DNA from: Chloroflexota bacterium
Lineage (GTDB): Bacteria; Chloroflexota; Anaerolineae; Caldilineales; Caldilineaceae
Length of the DNA stretch: 6,408 bases
Assembly: GCA_016199425.1 (NCBI GenBank)
Contig: JACQGT010000418.1
Span: 1 to 6,408, forward strand
Direction: 5' to 3'
The position numbers and the translations under genes are program-made. A model generated the notes under the pieces. The model was given only the letters and a program-made list of their open reading frames with translations. It did no database searches and had not been told where the DNA came from. Positions 6,375-6,408 of the stretch are shown here, piece by piece. Each line of letters begins with the position of its first letter. The stretch's first letter is position 1.

Positions 6375-6408
6375 GCAAGCAAAGGAAAAAGCGGTAGAAT
6401 TCAGACAA

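Overview
The window looks like an ordinary chromosomal stretch of a GC-rich bacterium. Five complete protein genes lie head to tail on the minus strand, and one partial gene on the plus strand enters from the left edge. The gene styles suggest Chloroflexota (Anaerolineae/Caldilineae-like): a fused YqeC-MocA protein, a short UxuA-type dehydratase, and intergenic spaces packed with palindromic repeats. This lineage guess comes from recalled patterns, not from a search, and is only moderately secure. I see no phage, transposase, plasmid, CRISPR, rRNA or tRNA features.

Layout, left to right. Positions 2-229 (+) hold the end of a CBS-domain protein. It converges on 293-1669 (-), a fusion of a YqeC-like domain with a MocA-like cytidylyltransferase, predicted to act in molybdenum-hydroxylase cofactor maturation. 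Next come 1794-2774 (-), a UxuA-family (mannonate dehydratase-like) TIM-barrel enzyme; 2900-4150 (-), a class I/II PLP aminotransferase; 4435-5916 (-), gatA; and 5998-6288 (-), gatC. gatC and gatA encode two of the three subunits of the tRNA-dependent amidotransferase that makes Gln-tRNA and/or Asn-tRNA; gatB is not in the window. Apart from gatCA, the genes share no obvious pathway and are separated by 81-284 nt, so they need not form one operon.

The most striking feature is not a gene. Every intergenic space holds at least one strong dyad-symmetric element, and the elements belong to visibly different sequence families: a GTTGGGTTCTT palindrome (227-295), a CGCGGAG-rich 9-nt-period hairpin (1704-1784), a CGTGAAACGTGAGA palindrome (2842-2882), a doublet of AGAAGTTNAACTTCT palindromes (4200-4232), an inverted array of CTGATNA heptamers (4389-4451), and an AGAACACGGATT hairpin (5934-5999). 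Three of them contain or complete stop codons: of both convergent genes at the left, of gatA, and of gatC. The heptamer array also encodes the last residues of GatA. This looks like repeated colonisation of gene 3' ends by non-autonomous palindromic repeats (REP/MITE-like). The doublet, about 50 bp upstream of the aminotransferase, could instead be an operator.

No undescribed enzyme system is evident. The repeats and the gene-repeat overlaps are the part worth following up.
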